Assembly: GCA_017451735.1 (NCBI GenBank)
Contig: JAFTNU010000047.1
Location: 1-45,893, forward strand
Reading direction: 5' to 3'
From: Clostridia bacterium
GTDB taxonomy: Bacteria > Bacillota > Clostridia > Oscillospirales > CAG-272
Length of the DNA: 45,893 nucleotides
Below are positions 34,377 to 42,470 of this stretch, one piece after another. The notes below the pieces were generated by a model, which searched no databases, was not told the DNA's origin, and saw nothing but the letters and a program-made list of their open reading frames with translations. Positions within the stretch are counted from its first letter, which is position 1. Every line of letters begins with the position of its first letter. The translations under genes and the position numbers were made by a program.

Positions 34377-34565
34377 TTTCATGCTCTTCCGAGAAAAAAC
34401 GTGGCTTGTAGTGATAAAATACGCTCTCGCTTCCGACCATATTTTTCAAAATTTTTTGCTTTTCTCATACCGTTATGGCTCTTATTGGATAGAGATAAAT
34501 GATAATATCCGATGTTTTCCAATGATTTAGGCCATCCGATATCAAAAATCCCGCAGATTTACGCG

Positions 34566-34920
34566 TTTTTGGCGCATTTGGGGCATTTTTGCGTCTTTTC
34601 TGCCCGTTTTGGGGCATTTCCCGATATCCGGCGGTTTTTTGGCCCTTTCCCGAGATATTTGCAGTCTATCGGCTCTATTTAGGGGCTTTTTGCCTGTATT
34701 AGGCCTTTGGGCAGGAAAGAGACATTTTCGGCGTCTTCAGCCCTTCTCGGTGGCTTTTTACGCCTTGTGAGGCCAATCCGGCCGCTTTCGCGCGTATTTC
34801 TCGCTATTTTGCCGTGTTTTGGGCTGTTTTACCCCGTTTCAACTGTTTTTGGGCTCTTTTGCGGCGTTTCCGACGCTTTTTTGGTGTCCGCCCTCCTTTT
34901 CGGCTTCTTGGTAGCTTTTT
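34566..34920. other. Helically phased T-tract array (predicted curved DNA) in a 1.4-kb gene-free gap
   Basis: On the + strand runs of three to six T recur about every 10 bases. Their centres lie at 34568, 34578, 34588, 34597, 34608 and 34618, then after two turns at 34637 and 34647, and again at 34798, 34808, 34818, 34828, 34838, 34848, 34858, 34868 and 34879. Two-turn spacings follow at 34898 and 34918. The DNA between is GC-rich and nearly free of A on this strand. Phased A/T-tracts bend DNA in one plane. The rest of the gap (34377-34565 AT-rich; 34921-35640 mixed) holds no gene I can support. Confidence 0.8.
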
Positions 34921-35640
34921 GCACGGATCCGAAGCCTTCGCCCATCTTACCACCGTTCCCCGCCACTTCTTTGCTCCGGCTCCACATTCGGGCGAATCCT
35001 GCCCGTCCTCGGACAGAAGGCAAGAAAATCCCAAAAAATGGCGCGTGGCGCCGGATCGGGCGAATCGGGCTTGCCGTGCAAGGTCCCGGCTCTTTCTTGG
35101 CGCGTTTTATAACATATCATTAAAACAACAACGATTTCGCCCAAATCTCTCCGATTTTGTTGTCATTCGATAAATTCATATCCTTTTCTACCGGCGTTCT
35201 GCAGGTCCGTTGTTGCAGTTTTCATTCTCCACAACATTTCACTCGCGTCCTTTTTCCGTCGTCTTCCCTGCAGTCTATCTGTTTACCATATATTGCCATT
35301 TTCGCAGATCCATCCTCTCCCGCAGTTTCGAGCTCTGTCGGATTGTGCCGTCCTCCCATGCCCGCGCATAGCCGCCGAATTGCACACGTATGTCCGCGCA
35401 TTCGCTCGCGCGTGCGCGCGCATTGTGTGAAGGTGCAGCTCCGCCATTATTACGTACTCGATCCCCCCCACGATCGCATCGCGGATGCTCCTTTGCTTTC
35501 TCTTCGGCGCCCTCGCTCCCGCCCTTCTCGGAAAAGAAAAGGGAGCTTACGGCGAAAAGAAGCCTTGCAAAAGCCATACCGTTGCCCCCCTTCTCCTCTC
35601 AAACCGTCCATTTTACATTACTTTCAAAGGAGTTGTTTTT

Positions 35641-36372
35641 ATGATTGATTTCGAAAAGTTCAACGCGATTTTCAATACCGTTATGGCACTAAATGGATTT
35701 TCACGCTATTCTGACGAGACCCACTCAAGGAAGTTCTACACCCTCACCCAGCGGATGCTCACAGTAGGCGAAAAAATGAATCTGACCGCCATCAAAGAGG
35801 AGTCGGCGATCATCTTGCTTCATTATGTAGATTCCCTGACTGCAGAGGCATTTTTGCCCCCAAATGCCCGTGTTGCGGACATCGGATGCGGTGCGGGCTT
35901 CCCATGCCTGCCATTGGCCGTCTGTCGCCCGGATCTGTCGATTCTGGCGGTGGATAGCACCGAAAAACGCATCAACTACGTAAAAGAGACCGCAAAGCTG
36001 CTGAATTGCGACAATCTGGAGGCAATCGCCATGCGTGCCGAGGAAGGCGGGAGGGGTAGCTATCGCGAGCAGTTTGACGTGTGCACCGCCCGTGCCGTGG
36101 CCGCTTTGCCCCTCTTGGCCGAGCTTTGCCTGCCCTTTGTGCGGGTCGGCGCCACTTTTTTGGCCATGAAGGGAAAAAAGGGCGAGGAGGAGCTGCGGGA
36201 TGCCGCCTCCGCCATTAAAAAGCTCGGCGGGGAATGCACAGCACTCCATCCCATCATGCTGCACGGTGAAGCGGAGGAGGAGACCCGTTATCTGATCGAG
36301 ATCCGGAAGGTTCGACCCACGCCCGCCGAATTTCCCCGCGCCTGGGCCAAAATTCTGAAAAAGCCACTCTAA
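35641..36372 (+). CDS. rsmG: 16S rRNA (guanine-527-N7)-methyltransferase RsmG (GidB)
   Basis: This 243-residue SAM-dependent enzyme methylates G527 of 16S rRNA. The N-terminal helical part has MNLTAIKEESAIILLHYVDSL. The SAM site is VADIGCGAGFPCLPLA, with VDSTEKRINYVKE (motif II) and VCTARAVAALPLLAELCLPFV. AAAGGAG at 35626-35632 fixes the start at 35641; the frame open from 35485 is rejected. It normally follows mnmG directly, but here about 1.4 kb intervenes. A strong terminator follows. Confidence 0.96.
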   Translation: MIDFEKFNAIFNTVMALNGFSRYSDETHSRKFYTLTQRMLTVGEKMNLTAIKEESAIILLHYVDSLTAEAFLPPNARVADIGCGAGFPCLPLAVCRPDLSILAVDSTEKRINYVKETAKLLNCDNLEAIAMRAEEGGRGSYREQFDVCTARAVAALPLLAELCLPFVRVGATFLAMKGKKGEEELRDAASAIKKLGGECTALHPIMLHGEAEEETRYLIEIRKVRPTPAEFPRAWAKILKKPL

Positions 36373-36415
36373 TCCCTCCGTCATCGACACGGGATCGCAT
36401 GCTCTTCCGCTCTAT

Positions 36416-36449
36416 AACCCCTCGTCCCTTCCGTGACGAGGGGTTTTTT
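36416..36449 (+). terminator. Terminator of rsmG
   Basis: AACCCCTCGTC pairs with GACGAGGGGTT and a run of six T follows. Confidence 0.92.
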
Positions 36450-36610
36450 ATCGCAAAAACCGCCTTTTTTCTGCGCTTTATCGCTTTTGTTATAAAAGTA
36501 CAACAATTTCAAGTTGTTCTCGCTCGTTTCTTCCATTTTTTGCCATTTTCTTGTGACATTTTTCGCCTCTGAACCTATGTTAAAATAGAGAAAAAAGCAG
36601 GAGGTCGAAA

Positions 36611-37579
36611 ATGCATCAATATTATCCTCAAATATACGAAGAAAGCCGCCAAACCGCCACGGAATCGCCGTTTTTTCTGCGATTGGAGCAAATCAGAGTA
36701 TCAAACCTCAAGCATAGCGATCAAACACCCAATGCCATCATACGACTGGCCGAATCGGTCAAGCGGTACGGCATTCTGGAGCCGATTTCGGTAAGAATCA
36801 GCGGGGAAGAGCATGGAAATCCGCTATACGAGGTCGTCGACGGCGCACGGCGCCTGCGGGCCGCACGTATAGCGGGAATGGCCAAGATTCCTTGTATTTT
36901 ACTCCCCATGGATGACCGTGCATGCGCCATTGCCGGTATTTTAGGCAATTTACAGGGCGGTGGACTGCACATCTTCGAGCAAGCGGCCGCTTTCCGCTTA
37001 TTAATGACCGATTTTTCACTGACTCAGGAGGAGATTGCCCGTAAATTGGGGCTGTCGCAATCCGCCATAGCCAATAAACTGCGATTGCTGCGCCTTTCCA
37101 GAGAAGAGCAACACCTGATTCTGGAATACAAATTGACCGAGCGCCACGCCCGCGCTATTTTACGATTGAAATCCCCGGAGAAGCGGGCGGAGGCCATCTA
37201 CCGTATCCACGCAGGGCACTTAAATGTGGCTTCAGCGGAAAAGCTGGTAGAAGAACTACTGGAGCAAAAGGGAAATGTAAGTCAATCCCGAGCGGTATCG
37301 CAGGAGATCAGTTCTGCCGAGCCGTCCCAAAGCCCTTTCACAGGGACAAAAAACGCCTCGAGAACGCCGCTCAAGCCCTCCACCGTGGTCTTATCCCCCG
37401 AAAGGCCGCCGAGCGGTGTTTTACCCCGAAAATTTGCCATCCCCGATCTAACCCCGCTCTATAACTCCATTGAGCGCACGTTGTCCATCTTCCGCAAAAC
37501 AGGCGCCACCGCTTCCTGCATACGCGAGGAGGGAGAAGAAGGCGTCCGAATCGTCATCGAAATCCCCAAAAACGCCTGA
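36611..37579 (+). CDS. noc: Noc-like ParB-family protein with degenerate CTPase motifs
   Basis: Noc is the ParB paralog that blocks division over the nucleoid in Firmicutes, and its gene lies between rsmG and parA, as here. The 322 residues have an N-terminal ParB domain, a central HTH (TQEEIARKLGLSQSAIANKL), and a long variable linker. The C-terminal dimerisation domain lies at about 280-320. The CTP-binding motif is GARR at 78-81 instead of GERR. The second motif, normally ENLQRxDL, reads GNLQGGGL at 112-119; in the neighbouring ParB it is intact (ENVQRED). Key phosphate- and magnesium-contacting residues are therefore missing. CAGGAGG stands 6 bases from the ATG. It may bind DNA without the usual CTP cycle, or serve another role. 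Confidence 0.87.
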   Translation: MHQYYPQIYEESRQTATESPFFLRLEQIRVSNLKHSDQTPNAIIRLAESVKRYGILEPISVRISGEEHGNPLYEVVDGARRLRAARIAGMAKIPCILLPMDDRACAIAGILGNLQGGGLHIFEQAAAFRLLMTDFSLTQEEIARKLGLSQSAIANKLRLLRLSREEQHLILEYKLTERHARAILRLKSPEKRAEAIYRIHAGHLNVASAEKLVEELLEQKGNVSQSRAVSQEISSAEPSQSPFTGTKNASRTPLKPSTVVLSPERPPSGVLPRKFAIPDLTPLYNSIERTLSIFRKTGATASCIREEGEEGVRIVIEIPKNA

Positions 37580-37607
37580 AAACGCCCGAATACCGTCTTT
37601 TTCTCCA

Positions 37608-37623
37608 CGTTTCACGTGAAACA
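37608..37623. promoter_or_regulatory. parS site 1
   Basis: The core GTTTCACGTGAAAC is a perfect 14-base palindrome of the bacterial parS type (consensus TGTTNCACGTGAAACA). It lies 29 bases after the noc stop. Confidence 0.95.
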
Positions 37624-37848
37624 TCTACAGTGCCACCCTCATCAACAACCGTATTTGATAGGGGAAATATGCCGCCTATTGTATCCTGGCGCCCTGTTGC
37701 AGCGTTAAGGTGCCGCCATTATCACAAATGGCCCTCACGGCATTGTCTTGCACCTTCTGCTATCTGTGATCTGCAGGCGGAACACTGTTCTTTAGGTCGG
37801 GCCTCACCTTTACTCTGCTCCTCTCTCGTTCCGTCATAAATACGGCAG

Positions 37849-37864
37849 TGTTTCACGTGGAACA
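37849..37864. promoter_or_regulatory. parS site 2
   Basis: TGTTTCACGTGGAACA matches the parS consensus with one asymmetric base (T/G at the fourth pair). The 225 bases between it and site 1 hold no gene. Confidence 0.95.
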
Positions 37865-37968
37865 TTGCACCCATTGCTTCTTATAGTGTTTTCGAGCAGA
37901 ACGGGACGGCTTATCCCGCAGTCCTGCAATTTGCCGTTGAAAATACTTTCATTTGAGCGCAGAATAAA

Positions 37969-37984
37969 TGTTTCACGTGAAACC
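37969..37984. promoter_or_regulatory. parS site 3
   Basis: TGTTTCACGTGAAACC has a perfect 14-base core. Confidence 0.95.
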
Positions 37985-38029
37985 GTGAGCGTAACCGCAA
38001 GTTTCCTGTCCGTTTCGGCGCGCCGCTTT

Positions 38030-38045
38030 TGTTTCACGTGAAACG
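38030..38045. promoter_or_regulatory. parS site 4
   Basis: TGTTTCACGTGAAACG has a perfect 14-base core, 61 bases from site 3. Confidence 0.95.
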
Positions 38046-38068
38046 TATCCTTTGGATATCGGGCCTTT

Positions 38069-38084
38069 GGTTCCACGTGGAACA
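38069..38084. promoter_or_regulatory. parS site 5
   Basis: GGTTCCACGTGGAACA is the alternative palindromic form of parS with CC/GG, 39 bases from site 4. Confidence 0.95.
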
Positions 38085-38107
38085 TCCTTTTGGGTATACG
38101 AGCCCGT

Positions 38108-38123
38108 GGTTTCACGTGAAACA
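38108..38123. promoter_or_regulatory. parS site 6
   Basis: GGTTTCACGTGAAACA again lies 39 bases from the previous site and 71 bases ahead of the -35 box of parA. Confidence 0.95.
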
Positions 38124-38193
38124 TCCAGTTTTCCCTTGCTACAGGCACCTGCCAGGGCAGGGGAAACTTTTTTCTTTTTTCTTTGAAATCCTG

Positions 38194-38222
38194 TTGCAAA
38201 ACGCCCGCGCAAATGCTATAAT
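38194..38222 (+). promoter_or_regulatory. Promoter of parA
   Basis: TTGCAA (38194-38199) and TATAAT (38217-38222) are 17 bases apart. ParB spreading from the adjacent parS sites could repress it. Confidence 0.85.
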
Positions 38223-38258
38223 ATTCCCATAGACCGCAGGGAAGGAAGGGGGAAGTCC

Positions 38259-39020
38259 ATGGGAAAGATCATTGCTTTGGCAAATCAAAAGGGTGGGGTG
38301 GGGAAAACAACATCCGCTGTCAATCTGGCCGCCAGCCTCGGCGTGCTGGGCAAAAAGATCTTGCTTGTGGATTTGGATCCCCAGGGAAGTGCCACCAGCA
38401 GTCTCGGTGTCTCCAAAAAATCGCTTCGCTTTTCGGTGGCCGACCTGCTGATTGGCGGTTGCCGCCCCGATAATGCCGTGATCCGCACCGAATTTGAAGG
38501 GCTCGACCTGCTCCCCGCCAACATTACCCTGGCAGCCACCGAATTCGATCTGATCGAAAAGGAGGATGCAGAGTCTCATCTGCGCCGTGCGCTCTCCACA
38601 TTGCGGGATGACTACGATTTCGTGATCCTGGACTGCCCTCCGTCTCTGGGGATGCTGACCGTCAACGCCATGGTGGCCAGTGACGGCGTGATCATTCCCA
38701 TGCAGTGCGAATTCTTCGCCCTGGAAGGTCTGGTACAGCTGATGACCACCATCGGTCAATTGAAGCGACGATACAATCCCCGCTTGGCCATCATCGGGAT
38801 CCTGGTAACCATGTACAACGGTCGCCTGGCGCTTTCCACCGATGTACTGGCCGAACTGCAAAAGCACTATCCCGACCGCGTGTTCAAGGCCAAGATCGCC
38901 AGAAACGCCCGCCTTTCGGAGGCGCCCGGCTTTGGCGTACCGGTCTATTATCACGATAAGGGGTCGGCAGGCACCAAAGAATATCTGCGCGCGGCGAAAG
39001 AACTGCTGGAACGCATCTGA
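38259..39020 (+). CDS. parA: Chromosome partitioning ATPase ParA (Soj)
   Basis: The 253 residues carry the deviant Walker A motif KGGVGKTT (residues 11-18, with the signature Lys11), LLVDLDPQGSATSSLG (A'), and VILDCPPSLGMLTVNAM (Walker B). ParA binds DNA non-specifically when ATP-bound and works with ParB-parS to move origins; in Firmicutes Soj also controls DnaA. GGAAGGGGG lies upstream of the ATG. parB follows 39 bases later. Confidence 0.96.
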   Translation: MGKIIALANQKGGVGKTTSAVNLAASLGVLGKKILLVDLDPQGSATSSLGVSKKSLRFSVADLLIGGCRPDNAVIRTEFEGLDLLPANITLAATEFDLIEKEDAESHLRRALSTLRDDYDFVILDCPPSLGMLTVNAMVASDGVIIPMQCEFFALEGLVQLMTTIGQLKRRYNPRLAIIGILVTMYNGRLALSTDVLAELQKHYPDRVFKAKIARNARLSEAPGFGVPVYYHDKGSAGTKEYLRAAKELLERI

Positions 39021-39059
39021 CCGCGTGCGTACATGTATAAAGAAAAGGAGGACTTGACA

Positions 39060-39953
39060 ATGGCAAAAAAACCCGGAGGTCTCGGCAGAGACTTTTACGC
39101 AATTCTTGACGACAATATCACGGGCATGAAGGAAGGAGCGGCTACCACCCTCCGCATTTCCGAGATCGAGCCCCGTGCCGATCAGCCCCGTAAGCAATTC
39201 GAGCGAGAGTCACTGGAAACACTGGCCGATTCGATTGCGGCTTATGGCGTTCTGCAGCCTATCCTGGTGCGCCAGAACCCTAATTTTGAAGGAACCTTTG
39301 AGATCATCGCAGGCGAACGCCGCTGGCGCGCCGCCAAAATGGCCGGCCTGACAGAGATCCCCGCCATCGTGGTGGACGGCGATGACATGAAGGCGGCACA
39401 GATCGCGCTGATCGAAAACGTCCAGCGCGAGGATCTGAACGTGGTGGAGGAAGCGCTGGCCTACCAGGCGCTGATGGATCGTTTCGACATGACCCAGGAG
39501 CAGGTCTCACAGCAGGTGGGTAAATCCCGCCCCGCCATCACCAACATGCTCCGCTTGCTGGATCTCCCCGAAGAGGTATTGGAAATGCTCAAGTCCGGCG
39601 AGCTGAGCGCAGGCCACGCCAGAGCGCTTTTGGGCCTAAAAAATCAGGATCTGATCCCGCTGCTTGCCCGCCGCATTGTTTCAAAGCAGCTGTCAGTGCG
39701 CGAGGTCGAGGCCATCATCCGTCGGGAAAACACCGATCCTGCCCCCGAGCTCCCCGAGATCTCCGGCGCCGCACAGACCCGCATCTGGATGAAGGATCTG
39801 GAGCGTCGCACCCGCGAGACCCTGGGACGTAAGGTGAAGATCACCCAAAACGATAAAAAGAAGTCGATCGAGCTCTTTTACGACGACGATCAAGATATGG
39901 AAGACCTGCTGACACTGCTTTGCGGCAAGGACTTCTTCCGCGACGAAGAATAA
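39060..39953 (+). CDS. parB: Chromosome partitioning protein ParB (Spo0J)
   Basis: The 297 residues carry an N-terminal CTPase domain with intact [13 protein letters not shown] (Gly85-Arg88) and [17 protein letters not shown] (Glu119-Asn120). The [24 protein letters not shown] binds parS, and the C-terminal dimerisation domain ends in [19 protein letters not shown]. ParB clamps load at parS and slide, recruiting SMC. The start at 39060 is set by AAGGAGG; an upstream ATG at 39033 lacks a site. It is a paralog of the noc-like gene, which has lost these CTPase residues. Confidence 0.96.
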   Translation: MAKKPGGLGRDFYAILDDNITGMKEGAATTLRISEIEPRADQPRKQFERESLETLADSIAAYGVLQPILVRQNPNFEGTFEIIAGERRWRAAKMAGLTEIPAIVVDGDDMKAAQIALIENVQREDLNVVEEALAYQALMDRFDMTQEQVSQQVGKSRPAITNMLRLLDLPEEVLEMLKSGELSAGHARALLGLKNQDLIPLLARRIVSKQLSVREVEAIIRRENTDPAPELPEISGAAQTRIWMKDLERRTRETLGRKVKITQNDKKKSIELFYDDDQDMEDLLTLLCGKDFFRDEE

Positions 39954-39966
39954 GGAGAAAATCATT

Positions 39967-41247
39967 ATGTTGGATATCAAACGCATCAAAGAGAACCCCG
40001 CATACGCCAAGGAGCGCCTGGCCACCCGCCAGAAGGATTACAGTGCCGACATCGACCGCCTGCTGGAGCTGGATGTAGAGCGCCGCGCACTCATTGCCGA
40101 CACCGAGGCAAAAAAGGCCGAGCAGAACAAGATCTCCAAGCAGATCCCCATGTTCAAAAAGGAAGGGAAGGACGTAGCGCCCATCTTTGCCGAGATGAAA
40201 GTCCTGTCGGACACGGTCAAGGCCGACACCGACAAGATCGCCGCCATTGACGCCGAGATGCAGAGCACCCTGCTTTCCATCCCCAATATGCCCAACGAAA
40301 GCTGCCCCATCGGCAAGGATGACACCGAAAACAGCGAGAAACGCCGTTGGAGCACGCCCCGCAACTTCGGATTTGAGCCCAAGCCCCACTGGGATATCGG
40401 CAAGGATCTGGGCATTCTGGATCCCGATACCGCCGCAAAGGTGACCGGCACCCGCTTCCATTTCTATCGCGGCCTCGGATCCCGCCTGGAGCGCGCCGTC
40501 ATCAACTACTATCTGGATACCCACACCGCCCACGGCTACACCGAGATCTTTCCGCCTTACATGGTCAACCGCGACTCCATGAGAGGCACCGGTCAGCTCC
40601 CCAAGTTTGAGGAGGATGCCTTCCGCGTGGCAAACAACGACTGCTTCCTGATCCCCACCGCAGAGGTTCCCGTCACCAATATGCACCGTGACGACATTCT
40701 CAACGGTGCCGATCTGCCCATTTCCTATTGCGCCTACTCGGCTTGCTTCCGCGCCGAGGCCGGCTCTGCGGGCAGAGATACCCGCGGTCTGATCCGCCAG
40801 CACCAGTTCAACAAGGTAGAGCTGGTCAAGTTCACCACGCCCGAGACCTCTTATGCCGAGCTGGAAAAGCTCACCAACGACGCAGAGCGCGTCCTGCAGG
40901 GCCTGGGGCTCCCTTACCGCGTGGTACAGCTCTCCACCGGCGATCTGGGCTTCTCCAGCGCCATGACCTATGATATCGAGGTCTGGATGCCCTCCTACAA
41001 CCGCTATGTGGAGATCTCCTCCTGCTCGGATTTCGAGGATTATCAGGCACGCCGTGCCAATATCCGCTACCGTGAGACCCCCAAGGACAAACCCCGTCTG
41101 GTGCACACGCTGAACGGCTCGGGCGTTGCTGTGGGCCGCACCGTGGCCGCCATCCTTGAAAACTATCAGAACGAGGATGGCTCTGTGACCGTTCCCGAGG
41201 TGTTGCGCCCCTACATGGGCTGCGACGTGATCGGTCCGGAGAAATAA
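39967..41247 (+). CDS. serS: Seryl-tRNA synthetase
   Basis: This 426-residue class II synthetase has an N-terminal antiparallel coiled-coil arm (about residues 30-105). Motif 2 is [21 protein letters not shown] and motif 3 is [35 protein letters not shown] contacts serine and ATP. AAGGAG lies 10 bases before the ATG, 13 bases after parB, so it is in the parAB operon. Confidence 0.97.
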   Translation: MLDIKRIKENPAYAKERLATRQKDYSADIDRLLELDVERRALIADTEAKKAEQNKISKQIPMFKKEGKDVAPIFAEMKVLSDTVKADTDKIAAIDAEMQSTLLSIPNMPNESCPIGKDDTENSEKRRWSTPRNFGFEPKPHWDIGKDLGILDPDTAAKVTGTRFHFYRGLGSRLERAVINYYLDTHTAHGYTEIFPPYMVNRDSMRGTGQLPKFEEDAFRVANNDCFLIPTAEVPVTNMHRDDILNGADLPISYCAYSACFRAEAGSAGRDTRGLIRQHQFNKVELVKFTTPETSYAELEKLTNDAERVLQGLGLPYRVVQLSTGDLGFSSAMTYDIEVWMPSYNRYVEISSCSDFEDYQARRANIRYRETPKDKPRLVHTLNGSGVAVGRTVAAILENYQNEDGSVTVPEVLRPYMGCDVIGPEK

Positions 41248-41248
41248 A

Positions 41249-41797
41249 ATGACGGTCCAACCGCTTTCCCTTGCCTCCTTCTTTTCGATCGAGGCAAGGG
41301 AATATGCTCATTTCACCTTTGATGCCGATGCGCGGGCCATGGTGCGGAATATCATCATCGGCTTCTGCATCGGCATTCTGATCGCCGCGCTTTATGCGTT
41401 CTATCAGAAGAGCGTCCCCGGCGCCATTGTCCGCTCCCTGCTCGGTGCAGAAGCGCTCTCGCCCGAAAGCGCCAAGACCCTTGCCGAGTTGGGTCTGGAA
41501 AGAAATCCCTTTATTCGCTTTGAGCTAAAGCACAACGGCATGCTCCGAAAAGTCGTATTTCGTGCACCGTCAGGCGCCGAGGAGGAGCAAAATGCCGACA
41601 CCGATGCGCCCGATCCGCAGGCCGATCGGTTTTATATCCCCGAGGAACTCAAATACCGCGCCGAGCTCCGTTTTGAAAAGAAGGGAAACGGAGTGCCGGG
41701 ATTGGTATTGACCGCAGTATTGACCTTGGCCCTTTCCGTTCTGCTGATCCGATTGCTCCCCGCCTTTCTCGGAATGATAGACAATCTGTTGGGGTAA
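41249..41797 (+). CDS. Two-TM membrane protein of unknown function
   Basis: The 182 residues have one membrane helix at about 33-52 and another at about 153-175. Between them is a cytoplasmic or external domain with an acidic segment (EEEQNADTDAPDPQAD). I do not recognise the family. The ATG lies one base after the serS stop and uses GGAG within the end of serS, so it is translationally coupled. It ends the parA-parB-serS operon before a terminator. Confidence 0.82.
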   Translation: MTVQPLSLASFFSIEAREYAHFTFDADARAMVRNIIIGFCIGILIAALYAFYQKSVPGAIVRSLLGAEALSPESAKTLAELGLERNPFIRFELKHNGMLRKVVFRAPSGAEEEQNADTDAPDPQADRFYIPEELKYRAELRFEKKGNGVPGLVLTAVLTLALSVLLIRLLPAFLGMIDNLLG

Positions 41798-41890
41798 ACA
41801 CATCGAGAAAATTCCTTGCAGGATTTTCATCTCATATCGAATTAACGCGAAGCGGCAATATATCGAGCTTGAGCAAATAGAAAAAAACAA

Positions 41891-41936
41891 GAGCAAGAAT
41901 AGAAGGTTTTATCCTTTTATCCTTGCTCTTTTTTAC
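41891..41936 (+). terminator. Terminator of the parA-serS operon
   Basis: GAGCAAGAATAGAAGG pairs with CCTTTTATCCTTGCTC (two mismatches), with a 6- to 8-base loop and a following run of six T. From 41937 to 42250 I see no gene and no recognisable element; short frames on both strands there lack ribosome binding sites. Confidence 0.85.
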
Positions 41937-42252
41937 TTGTGTAGGCTCCCCGAAGCGAAGTATGAGCTTTGGAGGGTGCACGTATATGGGTTGGACATAT
42001 CCCATTTGCAGTTGATCGGTCAAATACGATTCACTTTATCAAAATTTTAAATGCTCCGCTAAGAATCTCATCCATTACAATCCCTCCGTCATCTTCTTGC
42101 GAAAATGCCCCTTTGCACAAGAGAGGCTATTTGCAGCCATCGCGCCCCGAAAGGGAAGGTGCGGCGCGCCGCGGAAAGCAGCCTTTTGATTTTTCCCAAT
42201 ACCAATTTCATCCGCATGCAAGCATTCGGACGCCGTAAGTTCTCCAAAAGAT

Positions 42253-42311
42253 GTTGACAAATCAACATGATGGGTGTATAATAGATGTGCCAAAGTCGTT
42301 GACTTGTCAAC
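42253..42311 (+). promoter_or_regulatory. Distal promoter of the acyl-CoA ligase gene with two operator-like palindromes
   Basis: TTGACA (42254-42259) and TATAAT (42277-42282) are perfect and 17 bases apart. GTTGACAAATCAAC (42253-42266) overlaps the -35 box, and GTTGACTTGTCAAC (42298-42311) lies just past the expected start point. The centres are 45 bases apart. A weaker related palindrome, GTTGATATATCAT, is at 42348-42360. TTGAC/GTCAA dyads of this kind are typical operators of MarR-family regulators, including those of fatty-acid genes. Confidence 0.85.
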
Positions 42312-42383
42312 TTCTTTTGTACGCACACCCGTCATCTTGAATTATTTGTTGATATATCATAATATTATCAATAATAATCCATA

Positions 42384-42412
42384 TTGACATCCCCCTTGCA
42401 TCATGCTAAAAT
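42384..42412 (+). promoter_or_regulatory. Proximal promoter of the acyl-CoA ligase gene
   Basis: TTGACA (42384-42389) and TAAAAT (42407-42412) are 17 bases apart, about 60 bases before the start codon. It would escape the distal operators. Confidence 0.8.
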
Positions 42413-42470
42413 AATGATAGAGATCACTCCCGCTCCCGTAGCGGAGATTCTTGCGAAACGAGGTAAGCTT

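Noticed and set aside
34707..35123. Frames on both strands within the T-tract region (138 aa + and 76 aa -)
   Set aside because: The predicted proteins are Phe/Leu-rich or Lys/Arg-rich as a direct result of the phased T-tracts. There are no ribosome binding sites and no recognisable domain.
35275..35577. 100-codon minus-strand frame upstream of rsmG
   Set aside because: No ribosome binding site or known family. It could be a gene remnant but I cannot support it.
41832..42250. Short minus-strand frames in the gap before the acyl-CoA ligase
   Set aside because: No ribosome binding site and no family. One frame crosses the operon terminator and the others cross the ligase promoter.
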